Shown here: positions 1 to 8,202 of the stretch, in pieces
Numbering within the stretch: position 1 is the stretch's first letter
How the letters are laid out: every line of letters starts with the position of its first letter
Notes under the pieces: generated by a model
Database searches by the model: none
What the model was told of the DNA's origin: nothing
Seen by the model: only the letters and a program-made list of their open reading frames with translations
Assembly (NCBI RefSeq): GCF_003568865.1
Contig: NZ_CP031115.1
Coordinates: 2,542,001-2,606,000 of the forward strand
DNA length: 64,000 bases
Direction: 5' to 3'
DNA from: Rubrobacter indicoceani
GTDB taxonomy: Bacteria > Actinomycetota > Rubrobacteria > Rubrobacterales > Rubrobacteraceae
Translations under genes and position numbers: made by a program

Positions 1-259
1 GTATCCCGCGCCCGTTGGCCGTTTTCCCGGCGGCCAGCATCGCTTCGACGGTGTTCGGGTCGAGCGTCCCGATGTTTATTACAAGCGCAGAGGCGAGGCC
101 CGTCATCTCCTCGACCTCTTCCCCGGCCTGCGCCATTACCGGGAGCGCTCCGACCGCGAGCGTTACGTTTGCAACGAGGTTGGCGGTAACGTAGTTTGTC
201 AGGTGGTGTATGAGCGGTTTCCTGTCGGAGAGCTTTCCGAAGATCTTCCCGGCGTTCAT
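1..259 (-). CDS. thiM: Hydroxyethylthiazole kinase ThiM, N-terminal part (runs off window)
   Basis: The reading frame starts at an ATG at 259 and continues past base 1, so only about 86 residues are seen. It would phosphorylate the thiazole moiety of thiamin in salvage. The visible sequence carries the typical N-terminal signature of the family: [18 protein letters not shown], followed by [16 protein letters not shown] and [11 protein letters not shown]. Its ATG overlaps the thiD stop codon as ATGA, so it is the promoter-distal gene of the thi operon read leftwards. Product identity is secure; the C-terminal part is not visible. Confidence 0.93.
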   Translation of the reverse strand, partial: MNAGKIFGKLSDRKPLIHHLTNYVTANLVANVTLAVGALPVMAQAGEEVEEMTGLASALVINIGTLDPNTVEAMLAAGKTANGRGI

Positions 260-1101
260 CCCGAGCCCTCCGCACGATGCAGACCCCGTCCTGCGGTCTC
301 CGTTACGGGCGGCGCATCCTTCAGAACGGCCCCGAGCGCGTGTACCGGACCGGCTCCGGCTCCGACCCCGGCCAGCCCGTACTCGACGGCCTCCGAGGCG
401 ACGAGCCGCGCTCGCCTGGCCGCTTCTTCGACGCCGAAGCCGAGGGCGAGAAAGCTCGCCAGCGCCGACGAGTGCGTGCAGCCCGAACCGTGCGCGTTGC
501 CGCCGGGGTGGACCGGCCCCTCGATGCGCGTGAAACCCTTGCCGTCGTAGAGAAGGTCCGCCCCGGACTCCGTATGACCGCCCGTTATAACGACCGCCTC
601 GGGGCCGAAAGAGTGGAGTTCTATCGCCGCGTCTTCGATGCGCGCTTCGTCGCGCTCCGCGCCGAGTATCGCGAACGCCTCGTTTGCATTCGGGGTGATG
701 ACCCTCGCAAGTGGGAAGAGTTCCCTGCGGTAGGTCTCGATGGCGTCGTCTTCAAGAAGCGTCGCCCCGCTCTCGGCGACCATCACCGGGTCGACGACGA
801 CGTTCGGCAGCTCGAGGCGACGTATCACCTCCGCAACGGCGGAGATTATCCCGGCGTTAAACAACATGCCGGTCTTTACCGCGTCGGCCCCGATATCCTC
901 GAAGACGGCCTCTACCTGCCCGACAGCGACGGGCGGCGGGAACGGGAATATGGCGTTTACCCCGACGGTGTTCTGGGCGGTCGTCGCAACGATGGCGGTC
1001 GTTCCGTAGACCCCGCAGCGCAGAAACGATTTCAGGTCGGCCTGAATCCCGGCCCCCGCGCCGGAGTCGCTCGTTGCTATGCTCAGAGCTTTCTTCATCA
1101 T
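256..1101 (-). CDS. thiD: Hydroxymethylpyrimidine (phosphate) kinase ThiD
   Basis: A 281-residue ribokinase-fold kinase that phosphorylates hydroxymethylpyrimidine and its monophosphate in thiamin synthesis. The N-terminus has the family motif [17 protein letters not shown], the middle has [11 protein letters not shown], and near the C-terminus [16 protein letters not shown] provides the anion hole and the catalytic Asp/Cys region; here the usual GTGCT appears as GSGCT. Two adjacent ATG codons open the gene, and an AGGAG lies immediately upstream, so the second (1098) may be used. It begins 4 bases after the binding-protein stop and overlaps thiM, indicating one operon. Confidence 0.95.
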   Translation of the reverse strand: MMKKALSIATSDSGAGAGIQADLKSFLRCGVYGTTAIVATTAQNTVGVNAIFPFPPPVAVGQVEAVFEDIGADAVKTGMLFNAGIISAVAEVIRRLELPNVVVDPVMVAESGATLLEDDAIETYRRELFPLARVITPNANEAFAILGAERDEARIEDAAIELHSFGPEAVVITGGHTESGADLLYDGKGFTRIEGPVHPGGNAHGSGCTHSSALASFLALGFGVEEAARRARLVASEAVEYGLAGVGAGAGPVHALGAVLKDAPPVTETAGRGLHRAEGSG

Positions 1102-1105
1102 GCTC

Positions 1106-2176
1106 CTATCCCCTGTCCGGCAGATACTCGTTTGTCATGACCTGCTCCACCTCGACGCTCTGCGGCAGGACGTCGTTCTCGACCGCCCATGCAACGTAGG
1201 CCCTCCACTCGTCCGGCGGCTGGAATCCGACGGGGCGTCCGGGCTCGGAGAAGATCGGCACGGTAAGCTCGGTCGTGCGCCGCGCCGTTTGCTCGTCAAG
1301 CTCCGGGCTGGCCGCGACGAGCGCGTTCGCCGCCTCCTCCGGGTCTTCCGTTGCGGCCCGGTGGCCCTCCACGAGCGCGGCCACGAAATCCCGGACCACC
1401 TGCGGGTTCTCCCCGGCGTAATCGTTCGCCGTTGCAACGACAAGCTCGTTGTAGTTCGGAACGCCGACGTCCTCCAGGCGGATCACGTCCACTTCAAAGC
1501 CCTCTTCCTCCATCTCGACGGCCTCGATGTTCCAGTAAGCGTCTACGATCGCATCCACCCGCCCGCTCGTGAGCGCGGGTCGGAGGTCGTAGCCTACGTT
1601 GATCTTCTCCAGGGAAGCCGGGTCTTCTCCGGCTTCCCTGAGTACCGTATCCAGCACCGCCGACCCGAACGACTGCCCGGCGTACCCGACCTTTCTTCCG
1701 GTGAGGTCGGCGGGGCCGGAGATGCCCGTCCTGCGCAGGCTCATCAGCGAGTTGAGCGGGTGCTGCATAACCGCCATGACCGAGACCACCGGAATATCTC
1801 TTACGGCGGCGTTCGTTATCTCCGTTTCGTAGGAGATCCCGAACTCGCTTCTCCCGGCGGCGACGAGCTGCAGGACCGAGGCCGGGTCCGACGGCTGCTG
1901 TATCTCCACGTCCAGACCGGCTTCCTTGAAGAGCCCCAGGCTCCGGGCCATGTAGATTCCGGCGTGATCGGCGTTCGGGTACCAGTCGAGCGTCAGGGTG
2001 ATGCCGTTCGGCGAGCCCTCCGACGCGCCGGAACTCCCGCTTCCTCCGCACGAAGCGAGCAGCGCGGGCGAGGCCGCGAGCGCGGAGAACGCTGCCGCCC
2101 CTCTAAGGAAATCTCCCCGGGTAAAGCTTTCTCTCCCGGCGGCCCTCGGGTTTCCGTGCCTGTCGTTGCGTTTCAT
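1106..2176 (-). CDS. thiY: ThiY-like (NMT1/THI5) lipoprotein, pyrimidine/thiamin-precursor binding
   Basis: Extracytoplasmic substrate-binding protein of an ABC importer for a pyrimidine thiamin precursor. The N-terminus looks like a twin-arginine lipoprotein signal: a charged stretch with GRESFTRGDFLRG, a hydrophobic segment and LLASC as lipobox. The mature part starts with ITLTLDWYPNADHAGIYMA, which is characteristic of the NMT1/THI5 family. I place the start at 2176 rather than at a longer in-frame start at 2215, because the upstream 90 bases form a TPP riboswitch whose last strand GGGAG also serves as ribosome binding site. The permease and ATPase lie directly upstream. The exact ligand is inferred from family and context. 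Confidence 0.88.
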   Translation of the reverse strand: MKRNDRHGNPRAAGRESFTRGDFLRGAAAFSALAASPALLASCGGSGSSGASEGSPNGITLTLDWYPNADHAGIYMARSLGLFKEAGLDVEIQQPSDPASVLQLVAAGRSEFGISYETEITNAAVRDIPVVSVMAVMQHPLNSLMSLRRTGISGPADLTGRKVGYAGQSFGSAVLDTVLREAGEDPASLEKINVGYDLRPALTSGRVDAIVDAYWNIEAVEMEEEGFEVDVIRLEDVGVPNYNELVVATANDYAGENPQVVRDFVAALVEGHRAATEDPEEAANALVAASPELDEQTARRTTELTVPIFSEPGRPVGFQPPDEWRAYVAWAVENDVLPQSVEVEQVMTNEYLPDRG

Positions 2177-2180
2177 GCAT

Positions 2181-2270
2181 CTCCCTTCCGGTGGGATTAC
2201 CCACATCAGGTTCAAAGCGTCTCGGCGTGTGCCGACTCTCAGCCGTCCGTTCTACCGGACCAGCTCCGCC
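2181..2270 (-). promoter_or_regulatory. TPP riboswitch (THI element) before thiY-thiD-thiM
   Basis: Read on the minus strand this holds the conserved core GGCTGAGAG, then CTTTGAACCTGATGTGGG, TAATCCCAC and GGAAGGGAG, the two sensor arms of a thiamin pyrophosphate riboswitch. The 5' strand of P1 is more diverged than in the second copy at 4562-4645. The terminal GGGAG ends 4 bases before the start region of thiY and can act both as P1 strand and as ribosome binding site, so translational control is the simplest reading. It lies inside the operon, downstream of the permease gene. Confidence 0.93.
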
Positions 2271-2333
2271 GTTCTTGTTTTTCGGTCTGAGGGGTTTCGC
2301 CTCTCTTCCGCAGGCCCTGAGTATAGATACCCC

Positions 2334-3155
2334 TCATCTCCGGCTCAACGTCCAGGGCGCGAGCAGCTTCTGTGCCAGCGCAACCGTCAGGAAAAGCGAA
2401 ACGCCCATCGCAGAGAGCAGCGCGATCTCGGCGAACAGCCTCGGTATCTCGAACTGGTTTTTGTCCTGGATCATAAGAAAACCAAGCCCCTCGCTCGACC
2501 CTACCCACTCCCCCGTTATCGCCCCGATCACACAGTAGGTCACCGACAACCTCATCCCCGCAAAGAGAAACGGCGTGGCCGCCGGGACCTCGACCATGAA
2601 GAACGTCCTCAGCCGCCCCGCCCCGAACGACCTCATCAGCCGCAACAGATCCCCGTCAACCGAACGCAGACCGTCCACCACCCCTACTGTTATAGGAAAG
2701 AAGCAGAACAATACAACAACAAGGACTTTCGGGAACGCTCCGTATCCGAACCAGGTAACGAGCACGGGGGCGATGGCTATAACCGGCAGGGCCTGGGAGG
2801 CTACAAGCCAGGGGTACAGCGCCCGTTCTGCAAGCGAGTAGCGGCTTATCGCGATACCGGATACGCTCCCGGCTGCGAGCGCCCCTGCGAACCCGATCAG
2901 AGCGACCTTTGCGGTCGGAACGGCCTGTGATAGCAGCATCCCTCTTGACTCCCAGAACGCTCCGGCTATGGACATCGGTCCCGGAAGCAGGTACTCGGGG
3001 ATGGCGAAGGCCCGAGCGAAGCCTTCCCACAGAACAAGCGCGAGAACGGCCAGCAGGGCCGCCGGAAACGCCCGCCCGAAGGTCGAAGTCCGGCGGGAGG
3101 AGCTTTTCCCGATCGGGTCGTTCGCTTGCTCGTTCTTGCCGATGGCACCGATCAC
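2334..3155 (-). CDS. thiX: ABC transporter permease (ThiX-like, BPD_transp_1)
   Basis: A 273-residue inner-membrane permease of the SsuC/TauC/ThiX type with about six membrane segments. The EAA-like loop is visible around DGDLLRLMRSFGAGRLRTF, and the segment GLGFLMIQDKNQFEIP is typical of this permease group. Its ATG overlaps the stop of the ATPase gene (ATGA), which indicates translational coupling. Downstream is the TPP riboswitch and the cognate binding protein. Transport of a thiamin pyrimidine precursor is inferred from this setting. Confidence 0.88.
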   Translation of the reverse strand: MIGAIGKNEQANDPIGKSSSRRTSTFGRAFPAALLAVLALVLWEGFARAFAIPEYLLPGPMSIAGAFWESRGMLLSQAVPTAKVALIGFAGALAAGSVSGIAISRYSLAERALYPWLVASQALPVIAIAPVLVTWFGYGAFPKVLVVVLFCFFPITVGVVDGLRSVDGDLLRLMRSFGAGRLRTFFMVEVPAATPFLFAGMRLSVTYCVIGAITGEWVGSSEGLGFLMIQDKNQFEIPRLFAEIALLSAMGVSLFLTVALAQKLLAPWTLSRR

Positions 3156-3958
3156 GACTTCGTGCCCCCGGCGTCGGCGTCAAGCATGGAGACTATCCGC
3201 GACTTCAGGCAGACAAATTCCGGGGCGGACTCATCTCTTTGCGCGCGGTCGAACGGGACGTGGATATCGGCGGAGATGCGGGCCGGACGGCGGCTCAGAA
3301 CGATCACCCGCTCCGAGAGCATCAGGGCTTCGTCAACGTCGTGGGTTACGAGCACGACGGTCGCGGATATCTCATCGCGCACCTCCAGAAGCCAGGATCG
3401 CAGGTCCCGGCGGGTGATGGCGTCGAGCGCGCCGAACGGCTCGTCCAGCAGCAGTACGTCCCGCCCGAGAAGCGCTGTCCTCAGCAGGGCGACCCGCGAA
3501 CGCATCCCCCCCGAGAGCGACTCCGGCGACAGGCGGGCGAAGTCCTGAAGCCCGAACCGGAGCAGCGCGTCCGTCGCCCGGCGCCGGGCGGTATTTCTGT
3601 CCGTTCCCGTGGCCTCCAGCCCGAGGGCGACGTTCGCCCGCACGTCGCGCCAGGGCAGTAGCAGGTCGCTCTGCGGCATAAACGAGACCGACTCCGGCCT
3701 GAGCAGCGGCTCCCCGTCCTTTTTCACCGAACCGGAGTCCGGCCTCTCAAGACCGGCAAACAGGCCGAGCAGCGTAGACTTCCCCGCCCCCGAAGGGCCG
3801 ACGATCGAGAGGAACTCCCCGCTCTCTACTTCGAGGTCTATCCCGTCGAGGATGTGTACGCCGCCTTTCGTGACGCTCACGCCCTCGGCCGAGATCTTCG
3901 GCGCGCCGCTGCGAAATCTCCGCCCCGACTTCTTTTCCGTGCCGGTTTTGGAGTTCAT
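3152..3958 (-). CDS. thiZ: ABC transporter ATPase (ThiZ-like)
   Basis: A 268-residue nucleotide-binding subunit. Walker A is GPSGAGKST, the Q-loop region is SFMPQSDLLLPWRD, the signature is LSGGMRSRVALLR, Walker B with D-loop is VLLLDEPFGALD, and the switch histidine is in VLVTHDVDEAL. These match the nitrate/sulfonate/taurine/ThiZ subgroup. About 25 charged residues precede the domain. It overlaps thiT upstream and the permease downstream by 4 bases each, so all are one transcription unit. Confidence 0.9.
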   Translation of the reverse strand: MNSKTGTEKKSGRRFRSGAPKISAEGVSVTKGGVHILDGIDLEVESGEFLSIVGPSGAGKSTLLGLFAGLERPDSGSVKKDGEPLLRPESVSFMPQSDLLLPWRDVRANVALGLEATGTDRNTARRRATDALLRFGLQDFARLSPESLSGGMRSRVALLRTALLGRDVLLLDEPFGALDAITRRDLRSWLLEVRDEISATVVLVTHDVDEALMLSERVIVLSRRPARISADIHVPFDRAQRDESAPEFVCLKSRIVSMLDADAGGTKS

Positions 3959-4497
3959 CGGGCAGCCAGTTGCCTTGAGGAAGGTCGAGCCGAATCAAGG
4001 GCCTTTAAAAGCGCGATAACGGCTACAAGGGCGATCACCGCGCTCGGCACCAGGTAGGCGAGGTTGTATGCTGCCGAGTATACGAGCGGGTTCCAGCCCT
4101 CCGGCGCGTAGGAAGCGAAGAACACGACCCCCGAGACGAAGTGGCAGGCGAAACGGGCCAGTACGGCTACCACCGTACCAACGACCGCACCGCGCACCGT
4201 CGGGTGGAAAAACCCGGCCAGCCCAAGCGCGGCGAACGGCAGCGGATAATCAAAGAGCACCTGCACCGGATGCACGATAAACGGGCTGACGATCAGCTGC
4301 AGAACCCCGTAGACCGCCCCCGCCGTTATGCCCACCACCGGCCCCTGCCGCAGGGCGAGCAGCACAAGCGGGACCATCTCAAGGGAGACAGACCCACCGA
4401 GCGGCATCTGAAAGACTTTTATAAGCCCCAGCACGAAAGCCAGCGCAACGGCGAGCGCGGCCTCGGTCAGTACCCGCGTATCCCGAAATGAGTTCAT
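3955..4497 (-). CDS. thiT: Thiamin transporter ThiT (ECF-type S component)
   Basis: A 180-residue membrane protein with about six hydrophobic helices. It carries nearly all family landmarks: GGSVSLEMVPLVLLALR, YGVLQLIV, HPVQVLFDYPLPF, and HFVSGVVFFASYAPEGWNP, the last forming the thiamin-binding region. ThiT captures thiamin and works with an energy-coupling EcfAA'T module, which is not in this window. I choose ATG 4497, preceded by AAAGGTG, over a longer frame to 4560 that would run through the leader hairpin. It is the first gene after the upstream TPP riboswitch. Confidence 0.93.
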   Translation of the reverse strand: MNSFRDTRVLTEAALAVALAFVLGLIKVFQMPLGGSVSLEMVPLVLLALRQGPVVGITAGAVYGVLQLIVSPFIVHPVQVLFDYPLPFAALGLAGFFHPTVRGAVVGTVVAVLARFACHFVSGVVFFASYAPEGWNPLVYSAAYNLAYLVPSAVIALVAVIALLKALDSARPSSRQLAAR

Positions 4498-4510
4498 GGT
4501 GCAGCACCTT

Positions 4511-4529
4511 TCCCCGGTTTCGCCGGGGA
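4511..4529 (-). promoter_or_regulatory. Leader hairpin between TPP riboswitch and thiT
   Basis: A 7-base-pair GC-rich stem (TCCCCGG paired with CCGGGGA, 5-base loop) lies directly before the AAAGGTG ribosome binding site of thiT. It has no U-tract, so it may be part of the expression platform of the riboswitch rather than a classical terminator. Confidence 0.55.
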
Positions 4530-4561
4530 GGTTCGACCACCACTCTCCCGAAAATCCCACA

Positions 4562-4645
4562 ATCCCTGCGCCGGCATTATCCGGATCAGGTTCGATGGGT
4601 CGGAGCGGGTCTTTCCGCTCCCTCTCAGCCTCTCGGCTCCCCGGA
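4562..4645 (-). promoter_or_regulatory. TPP riboswitch (THI element) before thiT operon
   Basis: On the minus strand the sequence reads GGGGAGCC, GGCTGAGAGG, then GACCCATCGAACCTGATC, CGGATAATGCCGGCG and CAGGG, a close match to the thiamin pyrophosphate riboswitch consensus including both sensor helices. It sits between the Nudix gene and thiT and is expected to lower expression of the whole uptake/salvage operon when TPP is plentiful. Confidence 0.97.
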
Positions 4646-4672
4646 GTATCTTTGTTTGTTGCTCAGGTTACT

Positions 4673-5227
4673 CTACGTCCGTCCCGAAGACAACTCTAAC
4701 CCCCGATCGAACCACACCAGAGCCAGCACCGTCGTGGCCTCCGTTATGCCACCCGCCGAAACGGCGTCCCGGGCCTCCTCCCGGGTCAACTCGATCACCT
4801 CGATAAACTCCGTACCGTCCGGCCCGCTCGCGCCCCTGCCGGAGACCCGACACGTAAAGATGCTGCATACCTCGTCGGTGCGACCGGGCGAGGCATGTAC
4901 CCGGAAGGCTCGCTCAAGCCCCTCTGCAACGTAACCGGTCTCCTCGCGCAGCTCGCGCCCGGCGGCCTCCTCCGGCGTCTCTCCGACCTCGACCATCCCG
5001 CCCGGAAGGCTCAGAACGAACCCGCTGAGCGGCTGCCGCCACTGCCGCACGAACACGACCTTCTCCTCCGGCGTAACGGCGAGCACCTGACAGATCCCCC
5101 GCCCCTCAAAGACGCCGTATTCTATGCGTTCGCCGTTGGGCAACTCCACGTTGTCCAGCCGGAAATCAAACCACGGGCTGCGGTACACGTACTCCCGCCC
5201 GTGCGTCTTCCACGAACCATCCGTCAC
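4673..5227 (-). CDS. Nudix hydrolase (ADP-ribose pyrophosphatase type)
   Basis: A 184-residue protein with a complete Nudix box at about residues 77-99: GGMVEVGETPEEAA followed by GRELREETGY, matching GX5EX7REUXEEXGU. The N-terminal strand-rich region (SPWFDFRLDNVELPNG) and the conserved RQWRQP are typical of ADP-ribose/NudF-like enzymes that cleave nucleoside diphosphate sugars to AMP and sugar phosphate. It lies upstream of the thi riboswitch on the same strand, but the riboswitch separates it from the thi genes functionally. Substrate is not determined. Confidence 0.9.
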   Translation of the reverse strand: MTDGSWKTHGREYVYRSPWFDFRLDNVELPNGERIEYGVFEGRGICQVLAVTPEEKVVFVRQWRQPLSGFVLSLPGGMVEVGETPEEAAGRELREETGYVAEGLERAFRVHASPGRTDEVCSIFTCRVSGRGASGPDGTEFIEVIELTREEARDAVSAGGITEATTVLALVWFDRGLELSSGRT

Positions 5228-5301
5228 GGCCTACCCCCGGCTGCGAAACGGCATGAAAAAGGGGCCGAAGCCCCTCCCTGAAACCGACCTCCGCTGAAAG
5301 C

Positions 5302-5538
5302 CTACTCGAAGTCGTGCTCGGCGGCCTTCGAGATGTAGCTCTCCATCTCGTCGGGAACCTCGTCCTCCGGGTAGATGGCCTCCACCGGACACTCCGGCTC
5401 GCAGGCTCCACAGTCAATGCACTCCTCGGGGTTGATCATGAAGTGATCCCCACCGTCGTAAATGCAGTCCACCGGACAGACCTCGACGCAGCTCTGATCC
5501 TTTGTACCGATGCACGGCTCCGTTATGACATAGGCCAT
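5302..5538 (-). CDS. fdxA: 7Fe ferredoxin ([3Fe-4S][4Fe-4S])
   Basis: A 78-residue acidic electron carrier. Start ATG 5538 is preceded by GAGGAGG; a longer frame to 5679 is ignored because the protein from MAYVITEPC onwards is the complete family length. Cysteine spacing is that of FdxA-type 7Fe ferredoxins: C-x7-C-x3-CP near the N-terminus and CIDCGACEPECP in the middle, followed by the acidic C-terminal helix. It stands alone on its strand with an FNR-like box about 150 bases upstream. Confidence 0.92.
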   Translation of the reverse strand: MAYVITEPCIGTKDQSCVEVCPVDCIYDGGDHFMINPEECIDCGACEPECPVEAIYPEDEVPDEMESYISKAAEHDFE

Positions 5539-5687
5539 ATTGCAAATCCTCCTCTCGAAGAAACTTCTCTGAAAACGAACCTTCGTCCGTGAAATCTTTA
5601 TACCAGCGCACCCCTCACCCGAAAACGCTCCGCCCCTCCGCCGTTGATGCCCGTCATCCCACCCCATGACCGCAGTCATGCCCGGCT

Positions 5688-5701
5688 GTGATCCAGATCA
5701 A
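5688..5701. promoter_or_regulatory. Candidate FNR/Crp-type operator upstream of ferredoxin
   Basis: GTGATCCAGATCAA matches the FNR-type half sites (minus strand TTGAT-N4-ATCAC) in 9 of 10 positions. It lies between the Crp/Fnr-family gene and the ferredoxin. A second TTGATC half site lies a few bases further on. Function is inferred from the match and position only. Confidence 0.5.
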
Positions 5702-5800
5702 ATAGATCAACTACTGCGAAAAGCTCCCATTTGCAGGATATTTTTAGTGCGTTATGGGGAACGGTTCTCAGTAATATTCGTAACCTGCGAGGGTCTCCGG

Positions 5801-6553
5801 CTAGGTCCGGGAGCGGAGTTCGGCGGGTTTGACGATGGTGATGCTCTTGCCGTCGAGGTTCAGGATGTCTTCCTGAGCAAGCCTCGAGAGGGCGCGGGAG
5901 AGGGCCTCGCGGGAGATGCCGGTTGCTTCGGCCATCTCTTGGCGCGACAGCGACGGGACGAAGACGACGCCGCGTTTGGTTACGCGACCTTCCTCGGTGG
6001 CGAGGGCGAGAAGGAGCCGGGCGACGCGCTGGGGGGCGGAGTGGAAGACGAGGTTCGAGACAAGGTCTTCTAGTTCCCGGGAGCGGGCCGCGAGGTTCTG
6101 GGTGAGGCGGAGGGCCGCTTTCGGGAAGCGTTCCATGACGGCGAGCAGTTCATCGCGAAAGACAGCGTGGAGGGTGCAGTCTGTGAGGGCGGTCGCCGCC
6201 TGGGACTGCGGGAGGCCTTCGATCGCCGAGGCGAAGCCGAGAACGGAGCCGCCACCGAGGACGCCGAGGATCTGGTCGCGGGGTTTCGGGCCGCCGAGGG
6301 AACGGAAAAGCTTGACCCGGCCTTCGCGCATAAAGTAGACCGCGCCGGAGGGTTCGCCCTCGCGGTAGAGAGGGGTTCCGGCGCCGATCTCGATAACCTC
6401 GGAGGCGATCGAGAGCGCCTGGAAGAAGTCCTCTTCGAGACCCTGCAGGGACTCGAACTCCTTCAGTCCTTCGAGCTTGGCGAGGTGTTCTACCGCTCTG
6501 CACCGCGCACCGGGCAGTCGCGCCCAGGCCGGGACAGCGTTCTCACCGTACAC
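5801..6553 (-). CDS. Crp/Fnr family transcriptional regulator
   Basis: About 250 residues: an N-terminal cyclic-nucleotide-binding-like beta barrel (PLYREGEPSGAVYFMREGRV, typical GE/G spacing), a dimerisation helix, and a C-terminal winged helix-turn-helix with LSRQEMAEATGISREALSR as recognition region. There is no cluster of N-terminal cysteines as in oxygen-sensing FNR, so the signal is unknown. The frame starts with GTG at 6553; no strong ribosome binding site is visible and a later start is possible. It stands alone, upstream of the ferredoxin whose promoter has an FNR-like box. Confidence 0.88.
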   Translation of the reverse strand: MYGENAVPAWARLPGARCRAVEHLAKLEGLKEFESLQGLEEDFFQALSIASEVIEIGAGTPLYREGEPSGAVYFMREGRVKLFRSLGGPKPRDQILGVLGGGSVLGFASAIEGLPQSQAATALTDCTLHAVFRDELLAVMERFPKAALRLTQNLAARSRELEDLVSNLVFHSAPQRVARLLLALATEEGRVTKRGVVFVPSLSRQEMAEATGISREALSRALSRLAQEDILNLDGKSITIVKPAELRSRT

Positions 6554-6630
6554 GGGCAGGGCTTCCGGGCTTCGGGTTTTCGAGATAGTTCTTCACGGTT
6601 CCTTTATACGCTACGCCGCGTTCATTGTCA

Positions 6631-8097
6631 TTATTCCGGGGCGCCGGGTATGGTCCCGGCCTGAGCCTGTGGAGGCGGGGATTTCCTGCGGTACCCGCGC
6701 CGGACGAGGCTTGCCAGCGCGCCGACAAGGGCGACGGCGGCTGAGAAATAAAGGGCTTCGTGGACGGAGTAGATTATCGCCTCGCTGCGGGCGGCGGCTT
6801 CGGGGAGCGAGCCGGAGAGCTCGCGGAGGTGTTCGGGGATACGGGCCGAGAGGATGGCGCCGCTCGCCGCTACGCCGAGAACCTGACCGGTGATCCGCAT
6901 CTGAGCAATAGTGCCGGAGGCCGTTCCGAGCCTCCGGCGCGGGACGGAGCCGATGATCGCGGACTGATTCGGGCTGTTGAAGACGCCGAGGCCGAAGCCG
7001 ATAAGCACCATTCGCCACACCACGCCCAGGCCGGTCGTGCCCGCGTCCATCGTCGTCAGGGAGAAGACGCCGAGCGCGATAAAGCCGAGGCCGACTGTAG
7101 GCAGGACGGTCGTCCCGATGCGGTCCGAGAGCGCGCCGCTGAACGGGGCCACCACGAGCGTCGTCAGGGAGAGCGGGGTGATAAGAAGCCCGGCCTGAAG
7201 AACCGTAAGACCCTGACCGTTCTGAAGAAAAAACGGCATCAGGTACAGGGCGGAGAGCAGCGCCACAAAGGCTACAAGGAGGCTGAAGCTCCCGGCGGCG
7301 AAGGGCCGGACGGCGAAGAGCCGGAGATCGAACATCGGTTGCTCCATCCGAAGCTCCACGACGATAAAGGCGATGAAAAGGACAAGGGCCAGGGCGAGAA
7401 GGGTGATGATAGTCGGGCTGGACCAGCCGAGGTCGGCCCCCTCCACGAGGGCGAAGAGAAGGGCGAAGAGCATCCCCCCGGCGATCACGGCCCCGGTTGG
7501 GTCGAAGGTCTGGTCTGAGCTGGTCGAGCTTCGGGGGAGGACGCGCATGACCCAGACAAGGCCGATAACCCCGATAGGGAAGTTTATAAAAAAGATCCAG
7601 CGCCACGACAGAACCTCCGCGATGAGGCCGCCGAGCGTCGGGCCGAGCGCAAGCCCGACGGAGACGCTTATGGCGTTGATCCCGAGCGCCTTGCCCCGCT
7701 CCGAGTCGTCGAAGGTGGAGGAGACTATCGCCGGGCCGACGGCCTGGACCGCTGCGGCCCCGATGCCCTGCACGACCCGAAGCCCGGTGAGCGTCCCGAT
7801 CCCCCCGGCGAAGCCGCAGACCGTCCCCGCCACGGCGAAGACCGCGAAACCTGCTACGTAGAGCCTGTGGTAGCCGAGCACGTCCCCGAGCCGCCCGAAG
7901 GTCAGGAGCAGCACCCCGGTCGAGAGCAGGTAGGCGATGACGATCCACTCCACCTCCGTAACCGCGACCCCGAGGTCTGCGGCTATGGTCGGCAGGGAGA
8001 CGTTGACGATGCTTGTGTTCAGGGTCGCCATGAACGTCCCGACCGAAACCGCCGAGAGTACGAGCCACTTGCTGGAAACGCCACCGACGGAGTTCAT
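6631..8097 (-). CDS. MFS exporter, DHA2 (EmrB/QacA) family
   Basis: A 488-residue membrane protein with about 14 hydrophobic helices, the DHA2 drug:H+ antiporter layout. Visible motifs include LNTSIVNVSLPTIAADL in TM1, motif A as GRLGDVLGYHRLYVAG, RVVQGIGAA, and motif C-like GLALGPTLGGL in TM5. It probably exports a lipophilic or cationic compound; the substrate cannot be read from sequence. It is divergently arranged with the SDR gene at 8203. Confidence 0.9.
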   Translation of the reverse strand: MNSVGGVSSKWLVLSAVSVGTFMATLNTSIVNVSLPTIAADLGVAVTEVEWIVIAYLLSTGVLLLTFGRLGDVLGYHRLYVAGFAVFAVAGTVCGFAGGIGTLTGLRVVQGIGAAAVQAVGPAIVSSTFDDSERGKALGINAISVSVGLALGPTLGGLIAEVLSWRWIFFINFPIGVIGLVWVMRVLPRSSTSSDQTFDPTGAVIAGGMLFALLFALVEGADLGWSSPTIITLLALALVLFIAFIVVELRMEQPMFDLRLFAVRPFAAGSFSLLVAFVALLSALYLMPFFLQNGQGLTVLQAGLLITPLSLTTLVVAPFSGALSDRIGTTVLPTVGLGFIALGVFSLTTMDAGTTGLGVVWRMVLIGFGLGVFNSPNQSAIIGSVPRRRLGTASGTIAQMRITGQVLGVAASGAILSARIPEHLRELSGSLPEAAARSEAIIYSVHEALYFSAAVALVGALASLVRRGYRRKSPPPQAQAGTIPGAPE

Positions 8098-8202
8098 CCG
8101 CGTAACTTTACCCCCGTTGCGCCCCCCGGACTATTAGACCCGGCCCCTTGCGGGAACGAAGTACGAAAACAGGAGCAAGTAAAAACCGAAAGGAACCCGG
8201 CG

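Noticed and set aside
6611-8068. Long Arg/Pro-rich open frame inside the MFS exporter gene
   Set aside because: A shadow frame on the same strand: high GC gives long open frames. The other frame encodes a clear 14-helix transporter.
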